The notes beneath the pieces were generated by a model, which did not search any database, was not told the origin of the DNA, and worked only from the letters and a program-made list of their open reading frames with translations. A DNA stretch of 64,000 nt from Isoetes taiwanensis (lineage: Eukaryota; Streptophyta; Lycopodiopsida; Isoetales; Isoetaceae): assembly GCA_021234155.1 (NCBI GenBank), contig JAJEKV010000005.1:21066089-21130088 (forward strand), read 5' to 3'. The stretch's first letter is position 1. Every line of letters begins with the position of its first letter. Shown piece after piece: positions 20,804 to 32,340 of the stretch. The translations under genes and the position numbers were made by a program.

Positions 20804-21374
20804 GGTTTGGGGTCTGGGTTCGGGAACTCCTGCAAGACAGTCCTCTGTGAGGACCCGTGGATCTAACAGGAGAATCCAGGGGACTATGTCACGCGGGATT
20901 TGCAAGAAGAGAACAAGAAGAAGAAAACAGAACAAAAGAGAACAATGAGAGGAAAATGATAAGCTTCCTTGATATCAATGATGAACATACATGAACTCTC
21001 GCAATCGAGAGACGACTGAAATGAGACAAGACTCAAAACTCATCTAAAACTCATGTGCTAGCTCTACTCATATATATAGTACAATGGCCTTTGGCCCAAG
21101 ATAGACACTGACCGGGATCTCTGCGTCGAATTCACGGAAGGAGGCCTGATTTGTGGAATCTTTGGCGGTGCCTCTTGAAGTGCCTAGAATCATGCTGACG
21201 CTGACGCGGGCGGTGACGGGCCGTCATTTGTCTGAGCGGCGTCTCTTGGGCTTTGACTGCGTGGTCTTCTGCTGGGCCTTGGACGACTGACCCGTGCCTG
21301 TCTGTGGATCCTTGGACTTGACTTGGTCCGTCATATGCATGAATAGTCCTGTACCAGGAGGCACAGGACTAACA
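20804..21374 (-). repeat. 5' LTR of element 1
   Basis: Nearly identical to 10673-11242. The inner edge reads GGTTTGGGG rather than TGTTTGGGG, so the terminal dinucleotide is altered. A TATA box lies near 21071-21078. Differences from the other LTR cluster at about 21108-21155. Confidence 0.92.
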
Positions 21375-22192
21375 CATAGCATGATGGCTTGGCCAAACTT
21401 ACTCATAGCATGTGGTATTGGACCACAGGAGCATGTATCTTGGCTTAGCCTAACTCAGAAATACAAGAAGTGTGAATAGTAGTGATCCATACTGCATTGA
21501 TCAATGCACTTGAGCAAACCTAGGTGCGACATCTAAATAGTACCTAGGACTTCTTCAAGTAATGGTATTTAACTCCATCTAGCATCATTTATCATTGAAT
21601 ATTAAATTTGAGGATAAATGCAATATTTTGTAAGGTGGCTTTCTATTTCTCATGATAATATCAAGTCTAAAGTCTCATAGTATTCCAGATTATGCAGATA
21701 AATAACTGGGAGAGCCTAGATTGTTTACATATATTATGAAATTCTAATACATAGAATGTTTAAAATAATGAAATGTTTAGGGTAAGTATTTTGAAAACCC
21801 TAAACGTGCATAGTTTTGCATCATTCTCGGCGGCTGCCAGACAAGCGCCTAAGGCTCTGTTCTTGATTTCTTTTGCCTGATCAATATGGGATGCCCAATT
21901 TCGGCCCCTTCTTTGAAGATTCGTGACTCCTGCATGTTCTTATATGCTCTAAGAAAAGAACATAGCCAATTTCGGCCATGGCTTGAAAGCTTTTGTGGAA
22001 AACCTGACACGGTTTATTCGAATCTGTGAAGCATAGACATGCAATCCGGTTCTGCAATCCAGGTTTGCAAATGCTGAAATACTTTGCATTATTTACCTTT
22101 ATTTCATTTAGATTATGCTGCCACAGGCTTTACTAAGATAGTTTATGAGCATATCTGTTTAGATATTGTGTAGGAGATTTTTTGTAAAAAGC
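21375..22192. repeat. Block Y of E1, copy B, middle fragment
   Basis: It continues the copy-B block after LTR element 1 (second CATAG at 21375-21379) and matches 7909-8750 closely. It lacks about 24 bp present in copy A near 8717-8740. It ends where the 2.2-kb insertion begins. Confidence 0.85.
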
Positions 22193-24389
22193 CCTACGTA
22201 ACCCCCCGTGTGAATATGCACCCAAACCAAAGGGGGTTTAAGGGGGGTTTTAATTTAAATGTGTTAAATGCAATGGTTTGTGTTAATAATGTTAATGGTA
22301 GTTGTGTGTTAATTGTTATATTAAAAAAATTTTTGGGCCCTTCGGGCCCTAACTAATGCAAACTTAGATAAATGTTATGGGCCTAAATATTAATTACTAA
22401 AAAGCACAATAACATCAAGACAAACAAATTATTCCCATTGCAAACAACTATGAGTACATTTTGTAATCTCAATTCCTTGCCAATTCAAAGAATTTGGAGC
22501 CTTATTCTGGCCAGTATGCAGTATACACTAGTTCATCCCATAAGCAATTGTCATGCTAAACTGAAGTGTCCACTAGAGAGATAGTTGTGTGTTGATTCTC
22601 TTTTCTCCGTGATTTACAAGTGAAGTAGAATACACTACTCGACATACAATCAACCAAGCATGACATGCATTGCATGCAAACCAAATAAAGCAAGACCACT
22701 TCCATGCAAGCAAAACGTCCATTCCTTTTTCCTGTTCATAATAAACTTGTCCCTTATAATCTATTTCTGAAATATTCTAGATGCTACTGGTTTCTTTATT
22801 TCTTGCTCAGAATAAATAGATTGGCTTTTCCTTAGCCATGCATAAATTAGAGAACCTAGAACTTCTAAATATTTAGAGAACTCTGCATTATATTTATACT
22901 CAATTTGTAGTAAAAAAGCTTTTGTATTCCATACCTTATAGAATTTACATATGTTTTACATGCCTCCAAGTGAGTTACATCTGTACGTCCCTCCGTATTT
23001 GCTTTCTCAGAAATAAGGTAATACTTAATATTTGGAGATATAAGTACATGTCCATTCTGCGTCTTATACTTTTAGAATCTGCTTCATTTTCTCGAGCCTT
23101 AACAAATAGAGGTCTTGTAGAGATCATGTAATGGACCAGAGTCACTAGTAAACATGAAGAGAAATGCCATAGCGTAAGTTTACGCCCACAACAGTTTGAG
23201 ATTTAAAGCTTCAGAACATTTGTTGTAACCCACCCAAACGCGACTTTCTACCTCTCAACCCATCATCCAAAGAATTGTTTGCGGGGATCTAAGTTCTCTC
23301 GAGATGTTTTCGTGGAGAAAGAGATAAGATTAGCAAACACATGCAAATCAAGGTCCAAAGATTCAACATTCTAGTTTACCTGAAACGCCTCAAGAGGATC
23401 AATAAAACCAAAGATCTATAATGGGTCAACAAGTTCACACCTTTCTGTGAGAATTTTGTTCTTTTTCTCCTCGCGCAACAACATGCACACCAAGAAATAT
23501 GTTTTGATCTTCACACCAAGCACATGTAACAGTGGAAAACAGTTTGAACAAGTGCATGAATTGGAAGATCGTGTTTCCTAACATCGGTGCAATTTCTAGA
23601 ATTGCAATCTACCAAGAATCTTAGGTAAGAGAAATCCAATATTGATGAGGTACATGATAAGCGGTCTTTCTAGGAGCACTTAAATAATGGCCACGATACA
23701 TCTGAAGAGATGATATAATTCATGCTAATCGATGATTACCCGAGTTGCAACAGAGGAGTGTCACGGATCAATGACTTGAAGTCCCGAACTGGGCCGGAGA
23801 AGAGAGATAGTCTATCGTCCCACTACCGTCATCACTATCAACACCACCATCATGGCCTAAACTTTCATGGATTGGCAAGCATCCGCTTCAAGCACTCGTA
23901 GCTCATTATCTTTGAACGGTTAAGCTCTGCCCAAATCCGATGCTGCCAGAAGCATAAGAAACATAAACGTAACTTTGCCCTAAAACACATTTCTTTGAAC
24001 CATCTCGCTTCAAGCTCAGATCTTTGGAACCGGGCACTCGGTAGCTCGTATCTTTGGAACCGCAAATCCGATGCTGCCAGAAGCATAAGAAACATAAATG
24101 TAATTTTGCCCTAAAACACATTTCTTTGAACGTAATTTTGAAAGGCACAAAACGAAACCATAGAACCCTAAAACACATTACTTCGAGAGCCCTGCATGTC
24201 CGAGATTTGAGATAGTTTAGAAAATCATAGGTAAACCATTGGAAAGTGGCACGAAAATTAAGGTCACCGTATGCACACTCTAGATGTACGCATTAGTACA
24301 TCTCGCGAAATACAGTCATCAAATCATATGAAAACCTTAGGAAAAACCGTACAAAAATACAAAAATAACCCCCTGTTATTATGCTACAT
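22193..24389. mobile_element. 2.2-kb insertion of unknown type in E1 copy B
   Basis: Copy A has only about 27 bp at this point, so 2.2 kb was gained here (or lost from A). Both ends carry TAACCCCC-like sequence in direct orientation (near 22201 and 24366). Near the left end AACCCCCC and GGGGGGTT can pair. Further inside is a GGGCCC-TTC-GGGCCC hairpin (about 22337). The sequence is AT-rich and has no protein-like frame longer than 90 codons. No superfamily signature is convincing. Confidence 0.5.
23932..24131 (+). repeat. Direct repeat, 69-bp copies, 131-bp period
   Basis: 23932-24000 is repeated at 24063-24131 with only two C/T differences. The linking sequence also repeats an ATCTTTGGAACCG-like segment. 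It lies inside the 2.2-kb insertion. Confidence 0.85.
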
Positions 24390-25468
24390 ATTACTAACGG
24401 AGGACAAAAGTGCTACATTGGGTGAAGGGCTATACGCCGAAAAAACCCAATGTACCTTTTGGCCCTCACAGATTTACCATTTTCATGCTAAATTTGTGTT
24501 GATTGGCTGCAGGTACGGGTTTTTTCCTCTCAATGTGGCGTCTTTTGTCTTGTGAAGTTTATTGTAGCTGGCAATGGTGATGGAATCAAAGCTAAAGATT
24601 ACACAAATGGTGCTGTCCTTAAGTTACAGGGATATTACTCTGCCTTTTTTAATTTATAGTTGGATCTATTACTTGGATAGATAAATGCTTGGATCCATTT
24701 ATTTTTTCTATTTAAATTGAAGCATTTTGGTCATTTTGCACTAAATATAAATATGATAAACATATGATTCGATAACATTTGGCTGGTTAAATTGTGAATT
24801 AGCCTGGCTATAATGGCAAAGGCAATTATGGCATCGAGGGAATATCAGTCCGATTCATTACATTTGGTTGGAATTCTTAGTTCAAGAAAGAGTCGTATTT
24901 GCTGTTTAAGGCTTATAATACTAGGCTGGTTTTATATGCCTTGATAAGTGCCTGAGACTATGGATGTGGAGTACCATCATGGATTAGCCTAGTCCATGTA
25001 TGGATGGATAATACTACCAAGGGATTGACCGAGGTAGATGATTGTGCTAGTATAGGCTAGTGCTGTCTGGGTTTTTTTTAGATACGTCCATTCATTGGTT
25101 TTACCAGTGTTGCTCTTATCCTGTGATCTTTGGTACAACAAGCAGACTCATATTTCATCTCCATTTTATGATTTACTTTTACAATTGAAATGTGGAGTCT
25201 TATCTCATATGCATACTTATAAGTGTTGGATTTACATTTTTATAGGTAAAGAAAATACTACAGGATGACATTTGGTAATGAAGTGCCACTCGGCCTCATT
25301 TCCAATAAATCAAATATTCCAGGTTGAGATTTGGTAATGAAGTGCCACTCAACCTCATTTTTCAATAAATGAAATATTCCAGAATGATGTTGGCAATGAA
25401 GTGCCATTTGGCTTCATTTCTAGAACGTCTTCTGTCTTCTGCACTGTGATAAATAAGAGCCATAGTGC
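24390..25468. repeat. Block Y of E1, copy B, right fragment
   Basis: It matches 8790-9866 almost perfectly. Two differences are CAG to CG changes (CATCAGAGG at 9225 versus CATCGAGGG at 24833; TCCCAGATT versus TCCGATT). It carries the second copy of the hairpin (24414-24423 with 24445-24454) and of the GCAG|GTA site (boundary 24512/24513). Confidence 0.85.
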
Positions 25469-25473
25469 ATGAC

Positions 25474-25887
25474 TTGTTGATCCATTTACACTTGCAGATA
25501 ATAAGCTGAAGGTTAATTTGTTTCCAAGATACAATCCATCCAATTTCATATTTAGAGTTATCTTTAGATGCTTTCTATTGTTGATATCAATATTGGAGCA
25601 TGCCAAACATAGATAGCTTCATTTGGATTCTCGTTGGGGATATGATCATCATACAATCATCTACGAATGTATAGTTGGTCAGCAAGCCTGTTACTGCTAA
25701 GGTTTTTCCCTTGAAAACCCTTCCAGACAAGGGTTTTTAATGTCGGACAGCAATAAGCCTGTTGTCCTTTTGTTTGGGTTCCATAGGCCATTTGGTCTTC
25801 GTGGATGATAAAATTCAATACAGTTCGTTTTTATTCTATTTAAGAGGCCAAACCTTCAACAAATGCTAAGACTTTTTTTTTTTTTTT
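25474..25887. repeat. Block X, copy B
   Basis: Near-identical to 7361-7770, including both hairpins; it ends in a T run. Here X follows Y directly, whereas in copy A it precedes Y, so the order is X-Y-spacer-Y-X. Confidence 0.8.
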
Positions 25888-28440
25888 ATTATGACGCCTT
25901 AGGCATGAACTGTACGGGCCACGATGTGCTGGCGTAATGCTCTGGTTGTGACCATTACTTCTGGTGTAGGTCATGTACCTTTATTGTTACGGACCATAGT
26001 ATGCTGGAGTATTGTGCTGGGTTAACTGTTAAAGAATGGCCAATGATTTTCGACATGTAATAGAGCATTATACCATTGGGATCATTGAAACCTAATAACA
26101 ATATGTGCTGGATTTTCTTACACAGGGATGAACCCCATTGTAACAGCGAAGCCACTGGATGCCAACGAAGACGACTGGTGTCATGGTAGTGCCAGTTAGG
26201 TTTTATGCAGAACGAACGTGGTCTTTAGGACTGTCGGCAAGCTCTGCCCTAATTTTAATGTATTTAATTGGCATATGCAGATAGATAATTTTTACATCTG
26301 GGTCTCCTTTGTCCAAGGCAGCTCCACGGTAATCCACATCGTGTCTTTACACGGATGATGCAAGAATGAAGCTTACTCCATTGGATTGCAAAGTGCTCCA
26401 GATTTTTTGCAAAGGAAAGAAGAAAATAGGAGAACAAACTTAAAGATCCAGGCTAAGCATATCACAGCACACTTCCTTCTTAGGTTTGGAAAGAGGTTTC
26501 ATAATCTTAACAGTCTATATTTGATGCATGACTTCGATTTATTTCTGAAACATTTGATGAAGAGCTTGGCTGCAAAACATTAGTGCATTGTGTTTGTTAC
26601 AGATCTTGTTATCTGATATTATAGCTATACTATCCTTAGGATCATAATTCGAAATAGTCTCAGTAGATCTTGATTTGAACCTAATACATATTATACTATT
26701 TTACTGCTGGCATAGCGGTTATATCAATGGAATAATGTAGCTAGTCTAATGATAAAATTCGTAAATATCTAATGATAGTTCTGGAATGCAGTGGCAGATC
26801 TTTTAAACTGGATTATTGTAACTAGTATGACGACAGGGCTAGAATGCAATTAGATAAGCTATGCCTAGAAAATCCCTTGTGCCTTTGAAATGGGTTGTGA
26901 CGATGTTTATCCTTTGTGCCTTATGCCTTGGGCTTTGAGTCTGATACATGTGAATTCTCTACCATGCTAATATGCTGGCTATTGTTTTCAGAAATAAATA
27001 GCATATTACAAAGTGCCTTTGACCTCAAACATTTGCACTGAATCCTTATTTGCCGCACCTTGAATGTAGATCCTATAGCCTTTATCATACTCTGTTGCCA
27101 CATCCCGTGCATGATGCAGTAGATGCATGATTGGTTCATATATTTTCAGTGGGAGGAAGACTTGTAGAGATTGTACTACAGTAAATGGGCTAATTAAGCT
27201 AGATATTGGTCTCAAACTGCAAGGAGCTAAGGTTTAGCCAGTAACCATATGCACGTGCTCTAGATTTATGATGAAAGTATGAGGCATGTACGCGAAATTA
27301 TCCCACTGACTTGGGACATGCAACATTTTGACTACAGATCCATCTACTGTGAGTATAAATTAAATTATCCAGGGCTATTGCATAGGAAAACCCCTTGACT
27401 GTAGATCCAGTGGCATACTTTGCAAGATAACCCCACAAGTATGATATAATGCAATATGCATATTGAAGCCCTTGCATGAGGCAGTTGCTGCTGCATGCTT
27501 GATACATGTATATATGGTTTTCATCTTAATCCGCTGCCTCTTTCAGGAAAGTATTTTCGTTGCAGACTTAACTTTTTGTAGTGGAATTTGGATTGTCCTT
27601 TGTTATTTGACATGATACAATTGATATGGATAATATGATAGATCTGAAATATGTTTGTCCACTGCAGAAGATCTAGATCTATCTAATTTACAATTGGAAC
27701 TTGTCTAGGTGTAGATCTAAGATATGAATGACCTGGGCTAATTCTTTATTTCCTTAATCTCTTTGCATTCAGTGTTTTTATTACACATGCATGGTGAAGG
27801 GAGATAATCTTAAAGAATCCCATGACACCTGCTACCCTCAGCATGACAACCATTCTGATGCTTGTTTTTGTTGTTTTGGGTGCAGGTAACAGGGTTCTTT
27901 ACTCCATGTTATGTGTATTTGCGTTAATTGTGAAGTTCCATAAGATCACATCGAGTGATGGAGGTTCTCAAAAATGGTTTCCTATCTAAACTGTTTATCT
28001 TGCAAGAAGTGATAATTTACAATACTCAGGTTGACTATATGAATTGACAAGTAAGTTTTGCTTATAAAGCTTACGGATAGGTAAGTTTTCATAGAAATGT
28101 GAATTAATCTTCACACTTTATTATTTGAAATGCAACTGTAAATTGTACAGGACATCTTCGTGATGGATATTGCCTCCTTTATTTAAGTTAATACTAGTAC
28201 TTGTAAAGGGCGGATATTTGTATGGAATAAAAGTGGAACATATGTCTATCTTATGCATTGCATGAATCTGATGAATAATTTTGTGAAATGTGTATATCTT
28301 GTGACACGATAATTTGTTGAATGTGTATAATATCCATAAGGTACTATTCAAACACGATAACCGGTTCATGGCCTAAGTACTAATACACCTGATTAGTCTT
28401 AGAGCTGCCTACTGGAACTTGTTGGTTTCTTGCAAAGAGG
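25888..28440. repeat. Block E2: diverged relative of E1, non-coding
   Basis: There is no protein-like frame. Around 27793-27960 it aligns with E1 (8816-9000): the GGTGAAGGG start, ACCATNNTNATGCT, TGCAGGTA, then TTGTGAAGTT and GTGATGGA segments in the same order. Near 25905-26040 a roughly 80-bp segment looks imperfectly duplicated. The rest is AT-rich and featureless to me. Confidence 0.5.
27793..27888 (+). other. Hairpin plus splice-acceptor-like module (E2)
   Basis: GGT (27793-27795) pairs with ACC (27827-27829), and GGGA (27799-27802) with TCCC (27818-27821). A T-rich tract then leads to GGGTGCAG|GTA at 27885/27886. The distance from GGT to the AG is 92 nt, against 91 in E1. Confidence 0.45.
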
Positions 28441-28475
28441 CATCAAGTTCAAAGTCTGGTGACAGATTTTAAAGG

Positions 28476-29830
28476 TTTTTTTTTTTGTTTTTTTTTTGAA
28501 GGACGACAAGCTTTATTCACCAACTAAAAACCAGAGCAACATAAAATGCAAAGACAGGATTATAACCCATTGGACAAACCGATCCAACTGAGCACAACCA
28601 CCTGCCTATGCAAAAGAATGAATCTGAAGGTAAGTATGCCAGATCAATACTTTCTTCTCTTGATCAAGAGAAGAACAATTGTAAGCCATAACAATTTTAT
28701 TTTGCGCCCACTGAAGAACAATCTCATCTGCAGTATCTACGCCCTTAAAGATAAACAACCTCCTTCTCTTCCAGATTGACCATAAAAGCCAGCCACATGC
28801 GAGATGAAAAGCTCGTTTCCGTTGTTTGGGCCAAGCATCAGGATAGATAGCAAGCAAAATTTGTTGGCTAGATCGAGACGTGCCAAATAGGGTCAACAAC
28901 CAAGACCATGCCTGCCGAAGCCGCTCACACAAGAAAAAACAATGCTCAATACTCTCAACCCTTTGCTGGCATAAAGGACAGAGCTCTGAAATCCGATTAT
29001 CCATTTTATGGACTAACCTGTTGACTCTGAGGCATCTATGGATGACTTGCCACCACAAAACTACTACTTTGGGATGAAGCAGCTTATCCCATACCCATAT
29101 CCAAACACTTTTCCATTGTGGCTGAGGGACTTGAAGATGCCACCTATTAGATGGAGGCAGGATTTCAGAATGCAAAAGCAATTTATACACAGAAGACACA
29201 AACTGCCCTGGCTGGATATCCTGATGGCAACCCCATACGAGTACCTCAATCTGTGGACCAGAATCCTGTGGCAACAATGCAGCAATATGATTCCAGATTA
29301 CTCTGTCCCATCTATACAATAAGAACTTTGTTCTAAATGCTTCCCATGACATGAGATGACCAGACTCATACCAAGCTGCAATAGTGCTGATACCAGCTGC
29401 TACCCATCGTCGTTGTGTCTTTGAATGAACAACCACACTAAGAGGCACATTCTCTGGAGTGTCCTGCAAAGGAATCCACCAACATGGAGTGGACAACTGA
29501 AGACATGCCTCAGGATTAATATGGAAAAGAGACCTGACAGTGTCCCACGCAGCAAGCAACCCCTTTAGAAAGGGAGAAGCATTAGGATACGGGTGCTCTG
29601 AGAAATTTTTAATTGCTCTGAAAACATTTTCCTCTAATTCATAGGTTGATGGTATTTTCTAATCTATGATTGTATCAAGAATACGACTCTTGGATGTCTG
29701 ATCAATTCTGAAAAGGCCTAGCGAGGCTTGAAGAAAACATTTTAAACCTACGAGGCCTAATATGCCTAGCAAGGTTAACATGTTATGGATATTTACTTAA
29801 GTTGAGGCCACATCATTTAACAATTTTTAG
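28476..29830 (-). mobile_element. 5'-truncated LINE on the minus strand
   Basis: The poly(A) tail appears as a T run at 28476-28497, next to the 3' end of a minus-strand LINE ORF2 fragment. The 5' end is lost near 29800-29830. I did not find a clear target duplication. The C-terminal zinc-binding type differs from the LINE at 3016-7206, so this is another LINE lineage. Confidence 0.8.
28606..29800 (-). pseudogene. LINE ORF2 C-terminal fragment with zf-RVT domain
   Basis: The open 3' part (29559-28606) encodes about 317 residues. It includes WVWDKLLHPKVVVLWWQVIH, VHKMDNRISELCPLCQQ and ESIEHCFFLCERLRQAW, which match the reverse-transcriptase zinc-binding region (C-X2-C...H-X4-C) of plant LINEs. 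The same frame continues upstream (KNFSEHPYPNASPFLKG, FRIDQTSKSRIL, GLVGLKCFLQASLGLF) to about 29800, interrupted by a TAG at 29659-29661. That upstream part resembles the region following the RT core. Endonuclease and RT catalytic blocks are absent. It is a dead, truncated copy. Confidence 0.82.
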
Positions 29831-30043
29831 GATCTTTCAACCATTTAAGTTAAAAAAATATTGATATGCCAAAATGAATAGTTTAAATGAAGAAGCAAGG
29901 GAACCCCCTCCCCCCCAGGAGGAGGCCACTCTTGATCGAAGCAAATATAATTTTGGAGTAAAGGAAGGCCAAAACAAAGCTAAACAAAACCACCAAGTGA
30001 CCATTTAGCCTTGGGGCATGCCCCTTGGCTATACGCCACAACC
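29831..30043. other. Flank between LINE fragment and LTR element 2
   Basis: AT-rich, with a C run at 29911-29920 and the palindrome GGGGCATGCCCC. CTTGGCTATACGC near 30026 also occurs near the end of the adjacent LTR (31619), so part of this flank may be an older related LTR remnant. Confidence 0.4.
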
Positions 30044-30048
30044 AAGAA

Positions 30049-31729
30049 TGTGACGTCCCCTACTCGTATACGGTGCACTCACCGTATACAAACAGGAGTT
30101 CATCCCCCATACCAGCTCCATGCTAATACAGGGCCCTCCACATGACACTGCAACCGTGACGGGTTCCAGTGGGAAGAGTGAAGGGGTCATTGTACCCCGT
30201 CTCCCTCAGGGCCTACCTAGCTGCGGAAGCGTAAACATACATGTCAGTAGCACATACATCAACATCATATGACCATCACGAAGGATGGTCCTCCACATAT
30301 CTGCATAGACAAAGGTCAGCACATCACATAGGGAATCCTACCCAAGGCTCAGACTCAAGGGGATGACCCGACGGCTTGGGTCTCCGTAGAGTTCATTGCG
30401 CATGTAATTCATGGCAATGGATTTGGCTGGCATATGAACATGGCTTAGGGTTGTCCACTCCATCCGCCCCTCCCCATGCACACTTTGCGAGTGGTCCGAA
30501 AAGTGTCGGGACTGGCCTGAGCCTGGGATGCATAGCCAAGAGGGCTACTCCCGGCTCATCTTCCCGCCCGATGGGGCGGTGGGGATCACTCCCTCCAGAG
30601 ATCTACATGCCGACTCAAGGTGACTAGAGGGCCACCGCCCGTATTCGGACCGAACCCACGGAAGGTGAACACCACCTCACGGGTGTCCGAGCCCATGCCT
30701 TGCCCGCACGCAGCGGGGCAAGCCATTGGACCTAGTCACAATGGTTCCCGTGAGGCCTTACACACCGAGGAACCGCTCAAGAGTCGACATGAACCTCCTT
30801 CTCCCCCGGCCCGCCCCTTCACCCACATCCCTGTGTGGCTCTTGTGCACATGCCGAATCTACAAGGTGTGCTAGAGAGGCTACTCTAGGAGCATCAACTA
30901 CAAAGCTTTAGGTCTCTACCCCCTTCCCAATACAAGGAGTTCATAGAGATACATCATACATATACTTTCACAGAGAGAACTAAAGAACTAGATCTAATCT
31001 ACATCATAGAGTTAGGTTCTTTAGTTAGAATCACTATCTAGAGATCTAGAGGGCTGCTATGGGCAATTTAAGAGGCTAAACCCACTCGATTCGATGGCTG
31101 AAATGGGGTTTAGACTACTAAATTGCCTAAATACCCCCATCCTTGAGTTCCTCCTCCTCGACCTGAGCTCGACCATCCCTGCTGAAATGCTCCTAATCAA
31201 GGAAAACTAATGATGCAGTTCTCTCAGACAGAGTCTGGGAGGCGGTTTTGGCTCTTGAGGCAGCCAAAACAGAGCTCTAAAACCCTAGAAACGAAAATGG
31301 GCAAGTTAGGGTTCTCCTACTTAAATAGACAAGGGGGTTGGCTAGGGTTTCCAATTATCCCCTTTAGGCATGTGGGATAATTGGGAATGGGCCCACTTGC
31401 CTTTAATGGCTAGGTGGCCAAATGTGCCCACATGGAAATGTGTGCACCCAATTAATGTGTACATTGGAAAATGTGCACATTAATTGCACACTTGGGTATG
31501 GCCCACTTGGCATCAAGTGGCCACATGGAAATGTGTGCCCACATTAATGTGTACATTGGAAAATATGCACATTAATACTAATGCACATTCTTAGCAAGTT
31601 GCCCCCTAGGGGCTACCCACTTGGCTATACGCTTATGCCGCACACGCCGGTCCGGGTGGCGGTACGCTGCGATTTGGCAAAGACAAGATATCGCCCCCGG
31701 GACCGTGATATCGTTGCCGGAACGCCACA
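30049..31729 (-). repeat. 3' LTR of element 2 (1.68 kb)
   Basis: It starts TGTGACGTCCCC on the plus strand and ends at CGCCACA. It is highly similar to 39468-41108 over AT-rich stretches, with differences concentrated at CAG/CTG and GC-rich positions. Confidence 0.88.
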
Positions 31730-31742
31730 TTCTCCCCACCTT
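31730..31742 (-). promoter_or_regulatory. Polypurine tract of element 2
   Basis: AAGGTGGGGAGAA on the minus strand directly abuts the 3' LTR start TGTGGCG. Confidence 0.8.
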
Positions 31743-32006
31743 GAAATGATGTTTGTCCCTGGCAAAGATTGGTTCTCCCCACCTTGGAATCTTCCTAACC
31801 TGCAATCAACCTGATGCATACGATATACTACTATAATACTTACACATTTATTACGATTACCTTAATTTTTAAATCATTATTACGCCATTACATTATCAAA
31901 TAAGTTGTCAATTCGTAACTTCTACTAAAATAAGGTACTTATTAGTTTCTATTATCACAACATTTAGTTTATCACAATTTAACACTTTCATATACAATTA
32001 TTATTT

Positions 32007-32340
32007 AAGGTACTCTTCATTCCTTGCAACACATTCCAACAAAATTTGTGTTGCAGGTCTTCGCACCTTAAAATCCTGCATTAATTTTACAATATCTATA
32101 ATTACATACTTACTATCTTAATTATTAGAATTACTCTAAGGTAATGTTTAAGACATTACTCTTTCGTTATCCTATTAACTTATCACATCATAACTTAATC
32201 CACGCAAGGTAATTATTAACCTTACTTAATACAACATTTAAGTTTATCAAAGTTTATCAATTTCATACAAATTTTACACTTCTAAGGTACTCTTCATCCC
32301 TTGCAACACATTATAACAAAATTTGTGTTGCAAGCCTTCG
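32007..32340. repeat. Duplicated segment with conserved 9-bp hairpin (LTR element 2)
   Basis: AAGGTACTCTTCAT-type sequence recurs 276 bp apart. In each copy TGCAACACA pairs perfectly with TGTGTTGCA (32025-32033 with 32047-32055; 32302-32310 with 32324-32332), with differing loop bases. Confidence 0.7.

Larger units (their letters stand above)
10668..21379 (-). mobile_element. LTR element 1: Ty3/gypsy, Athila-like layout, 10.7 kb
   Basis: The element proper is 10673-21374 on the minus strand, with 5-bp target duplications CATAG at 10668-10672 and 21375-21379. Order along its RNA: 5' LTR (21374-20804), gag, aspartic protease, RT, RNase H, integrase, a 0.9-kb spacer, two extra reading frames, polypurine tract, 3' LTR (11242-10673). 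Integrase after RNase H defines Ty3/gypsy. Absence of a chromodomain, a DGGSA-type protease and extra frames before the 3' LTR resemble the plant Athila/Tat group. I could not identify a clear primer-binding site next to the 5' LTR. LTRs are nearly identical except for one cluster of about 45 bp, suggesting recent insertion, yet the gag and RT frames are broken. Confidence 0.95.

Noticed and set aside
22330-22356. GGGCCC-TTC-GGGCCC hairpin followed by CTAA, like a Helitron 3' end
   Set aside because: No TC-start partner, no A/T insertion point and the hairpin-to-CTRR spacing is wrong. Kept only as a note within the 2.2-kb insertion.
24271-24555. 94-codon plus-strand frame over the E1 hairpin
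   Set aside because: It crosses the insertion boundary and is not open in the near-identical copy at 8700-8950.
30376-30911. Open frames of 60-84 codons in the LTR of element 2
   Set aside because: Not shared in frame by the second LTR and without motifs.
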